The translations under genes were made by a program, and so were the position numbers. DNA of 52,850 nt, from the NCBI GenBank assembly GCA_021648265.1, contig JAKITD010000013.1, positions 1 to 52,850 on the forward strand, in the 5' to 3' direction. This document shows positions 50,700-52,850 of the stretch, in pieces. The stretch comes from Flavobacteriaceae bacterium. Lineage in GTDB: Bacteria > Bacteroidota > Bacteroidia > Flavobacteriales > Flavobacteriaceae. How positions within the stretch are numbered: position 1 is the stretch's first letter; each line of letters begins with the position of its first letter. The notes under the pieces were generated by a model, which had not been told where the DNA came from, did no database searches, and saw nothing but the letters and a program-made list of their open reading frames with translations.

Positions 50700-52328
50700 A
50701 TGTACATCAAATTAAACAAACTAATCCTAACAATTTCAGTCATTTGTACTGCTTTATTTTTAGTTTCTTGTAATTCTGAAACACATTCAGATAAAGATCA
50801 CTTGGTTTTTCGTTATAACGAACATAGTAATATTGGTACGCTTGATCCTGCTTTTGCCAGTAATCCGCAACTAATTTGGCCAACCAATCAGTTATTTAAT
50901 AGTTTGGTACAATTGGATAATGAGCTTAATATCCAGCCAGATATTGCTAAAAGCTGGACGATAAACGACAGTACTTTTACTTACACTTTTATCCTTAGAA
51001 ACGATGTTTATTTTCATAAAAATATCGCTTTTGCTGAAACTCAAAAAGATTCCACGCGTTTGGTAAATGCTAATGATTTTGAATACAGTTTTAATCGCCT
51101 TTTAGATGAAAAAGTAGCTGCCAGAGGACGATGGGTTTTAAATAATGTAGAGAGTTATCAAGCAGAAAATGATACTGTTTTTTCAATAAAACTGAAACAA
51201 CCTTTTCCTGCGTTTTTAGGCTTACTTTCAATGCGTTTTTGTTCGGTAATCCCAAAAGAAGCAATTGATTTCTACGGAAATGATTTTAGATCAAATCCCG
51301 TTGGTACTGGTCCGTTTATGTTTAAACTATGGGAGGAAAATGTAAAATTAGTCCTTCGGAAAAATCCCGATTATTTTGAAGTTGACGAACAAGGAAATCA
51401 GTTACCCTATCTAGAAGCGGTTGCCATTACTTTTCTGCCAGATAAACAGAGTGAATTTTTACAGTTCATACAAGGGAAATTGGATTTTGTTTCAGGTTTG
51501 GACAATTCGTATAAAGATGAAATTGTTACTACCAAAGGAGAATTACAAGAAAAATATAAAGATCAAATTAAGTTAGTTACAAGCCCATATTTGAATACCG
51601 AATACCTTGGTTTTTTTATGGAAACGGAAGCTCCTGAAATTCAGTCGAAAAAACTTAGACAAGCCATAAATTATGGATTTGATCGCGTAAAAATGATTAC
51701 CTATTTGCGAAACGGAATGGGAATTCCTGCCGTAAACGGGTTTATTCCAAAAGGCTTACCAGGATTTAATAATATTGAAGGTTACAGCTATCAGCCAGAA
51801 AAAGCACGTGAATTAGTCAATCAATTTAAGGCAGCTACGGGAATTCAAAACCCATCAATCTCCATTGGTACTAATAGTCAGTATTTAGATTTATGTGAAT
51901 TTATTCAGCGGGAATTAGAAAAAATCGGTATTTCTGTTCATATAGATGTGATGCCACCTTCTACCCTTCGGCAAATGAAATCGTCTGGAGAATTAGACAT
52001 TTTTAGAGCGAGTTGGATTGCAGATTATCCAGATGCCGAAAATTACTTATCGTTATTTTACAGCCCAAATTTTACTCCCAATGGACCCAATTATACGCAC
52101 TTTAAAAATGAGGTTTTTGATAGTTTGTATGTGGAAGCTTTGACTATTTCAGATATAAATCAACGAAAAATACTATATACCAAAATGGATTCTATTGTTA
52201 TGGAGGAAGCTCCTGTGGTTCCTTTATTTTATGATATGGCAGTTCGGTTTGTTAATAAAAAAGTGACTGGATTAGGAATTAATCCCCAAAATTTTTTGAT
52301 TTTGAAACGGGTTCGGAAGGATAAATAG
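50700..52328 (+). CDS. Peptide/solute-binding lipoprotein (SBP_bac_5 family)
   Basis: A 542-residue class II binding protein of the DppA/OppA type. I chose the ATG at 50700, which gives MYIKLNKLILTISVICTALF and the lipobox LVSCNS; a TTG 15 codons upstream adds charged residues before the signal. Family segments: DPAFASNPQLIWPTNQLFNS, VYFHKNIAFAETQKDSTRLV, FRSNPVGTGPFMFKLWEENV, RKNPDYFEVDEQGNQLPYLE, and the C-terminal FRASWIADYPDAENYLSLFY. It would capture peptides; no ABC permease genes follow in the window, so an orphan or distant partner is likely. Confidence 0.9.
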   Translation: MYIKLNKLILTISVICTALFLVSCNSETHSDKDHLVFRYNEHSNIGTLDPAFASNPQLIWPTNQLFNSLVQLDNELNIQPDIAKSWTINDSTFTYTFILRNDVYFHKNIAFAETQKDSTRLVNANDFEYSFNRLLDEKVAARGRWVLNNVESYQAENDTVFSIKLKQPFPAFLGLLSMRFCSVIPKEAIDFYGNDFRSNPVGTGPFMFKLWEENVKLVLRKNPDYFEVDEQGNQLPYLEAVAITFLPDKQSEFLQFIQGKLDFVSGLDNSYKDEIVTTKGELQEKYKDQIKLVTSPYLNTEYLGFFMETEAPEIQSKKLRQAINYGFDRVKMITYLRNGMGIPAVNGFIPKGLPGFNNIEGYSYQPEKARELVNQFKAATGIQNPSISIGTNSQYLDLCEFIQRELEKIGISVHIDVMPPSTLRQMKSSGELDIFRASWIADYPDAENYLSLFYSPNFTPNGPNYTHFKNEVFDSLYVEALTISDINQRKILYTKMDSIVMEEAPVVPLFYDMAVRFVNKKVTGLGINPQNFLILKRVRKDK

Positions 52329-52387
52329 TTTTATCATATTTATTAAAATCACTTGACTTTTTATTTATTTTCACCTAACTTTACAAT

Positions 52388-52462
52388 CGAATAGGCGGCT
52401 GACGACCAAGTCGCCAGTACACCTCTCACACCACTAAGCGTACGGTTCTCGTACTTAGCGGT
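52388..52462 (-). mobile_element. 3' end of a group II intron (domains V and VI)
   Basis: On the minus strand GAACCGCTAAGTACGAGAAC continues CGTACGCTTAGTGGTGTGAGAGG. The first stem pairs CTAAG-TACG with CGTA-CG-CTTAG, including the 2 nt bulge that marks domain V. ACTGGCGACTTGGTCGTCAG then CCGCCTATTCGAT is a domain VI hairpin with a bulged-A region and the usual CTATTCGAT 3' end. No reverse transcriptase or 5' intron domains are visible on this strand within the window, so this is a 3' fragment or the end of an intron interrupted further on. Confidence 0.78.
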
Positions 52463-52699
52463 TCATTAAACAAAAGATAATTTTAGTTGCCCTAAATAAC
52501 TATGCCTCATATTCCGTTTCTGTTCGTCAGTTCAGACAACGTAGTCTCGCATAAAGGACTTGCACCTTTTGGACTTTCTTTACTTTATTTAAAGAACTTT
52601 ATATATTTACCATTCAAGGCACACACACCGTATAAAATTAATTTCTAGTGCAAGCCTACTTACGAATCCCGAGGCTTCGGGACTCGCGGATTTTCTATT
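52463..52699. other. Ungened stretch between intron relic and transposase
   Basis: No gene is visible. It contains an inverted pair CTTGCAC (52559-52565) and GTGCAAG (52648-52654), an unexplained GTTCGTCAGTTCAGACAACG word, and the palindrome TCCCGAGGCTTCGGGA (52667-52682). Confidence 0.4.
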
Positions 52700-52850
52700 C
52701 AGTTTGTATTTACTAAATTTGGTATTGACAAAGGTTCTCAACGTTACAAATGCAAATCCTGTAGTCGAAGTTTCACAGAATATACAGGAACTTGGATGGC
52801 AGGACTTCAGCGCAAAGATAAGATTGATGATTACCTTGTTTTAATGCTTC
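52700..52850 (+). pseudogene. Transposase fragment with a zinc-ribbon (IS1595/IS1-like), runs off the window
   Basis: The frame QFVFTKFGIDKGSQRYKCKS then CSRSFTEYTGTWMAGLQRKD and KIDDYLVLML is the N-terminal zinc-ribbon and helix of IS1595- or IS1-type transposases (GxQRYKCKxCxxSFT). Only the second Cys pair is present; the first CPxC half is missing, and no ATG precedes it: the frame is open only back to 52649, through a TCCCGA-TCGGGA palindrome. The 5' end therefore looks cut. The 3' part lies outside the window. Confidence 0.6.

Overview
The window looks like chromosomal DNA from a marine-type Flavobacteriaceae (Bacteroidota). The evidence is low GC, type IX secretion (T9SS) C-terminal sorting domains, Bacteroidota promoters (TTTG-N19-TAnnTTTG, clearest before rpmH), DUF4252, DUF4295 and DUF5777 proteins, lipoproteins with acidic export signals, a BtuG-like B12-binding lipoprotein, and short CTCGACTGCGCTC- and TCCCGA-TCGGGA-type repeats.

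Layout. 1-890: repeat-rich DNA with a 144 bp MITE-like element and a frameshifted small gene. 891-5656: rdgB, a TrmH methyltransferase, a sirtuin, two hypothetical genes and purB. 5760-7809: an ECF sigma factor operon with a putative anti-sigma protein and two DUF4252 proteins. 7939-20025: housekeeping genes (S41 peptidase, rimO, ftsY, rpmB-rpmG-DUF4295, cinA, an HPt protein, a FAH-fold enzyme, an exonuclease, a 2-oxoacid dehydrogenase E2, a glycosyltransferase, recR). 20109-25802: a T9SS-secreted propeller protein, a sodium/solute symporter, a CoA-binding protein and a DUF808 protein. 25961-32729: a vitamin B12 uptake locus. A cobalamin riboswitch precedes btuB and a BtuG-like lipoprotein on the minus strand; btuF, btuC and btuD run divergently on the plus strand. 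32754-33467: a shattered T9SS pseudogene. 33694-40419: rmuC, small envelope genes, a DUF5777 barrel with a haem c lipoprotein, carB and rpmH. About 40747-42814: a decayed restriction-modification island. 42851-52328: envelope and metabolic genes (lytic transglycosylase, SLC12-like transporter, hydrolase, mtaB, peptide-binding lipoprotein). 52329-52850: the 3' end of a group II intron and a broken transposase.

The most interesting signal is a four-copy element (15114-15201, 19291-19402, 22593-22680, 44620-44742). It lies on the minus strand directly before four unrelated genes. All copies share TGAAACGAGC at one end and TAGCGAAC near the other, with fixed spacing. Length differences between the boxes are +24 and +21, multiples of three. 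Each copy holds an open frame (ETSMLK...NSEQ...), and in three copies its TGA overlaps the next gene's ATG. This may be a family of translationally coupled micro-ORFs or a leader-forming repeat; I do not recognise it.

No tRNA, rRNA or CRISPR array was seen. All calls come from reading the sequence and from recalled family knowledge; no database search was run.
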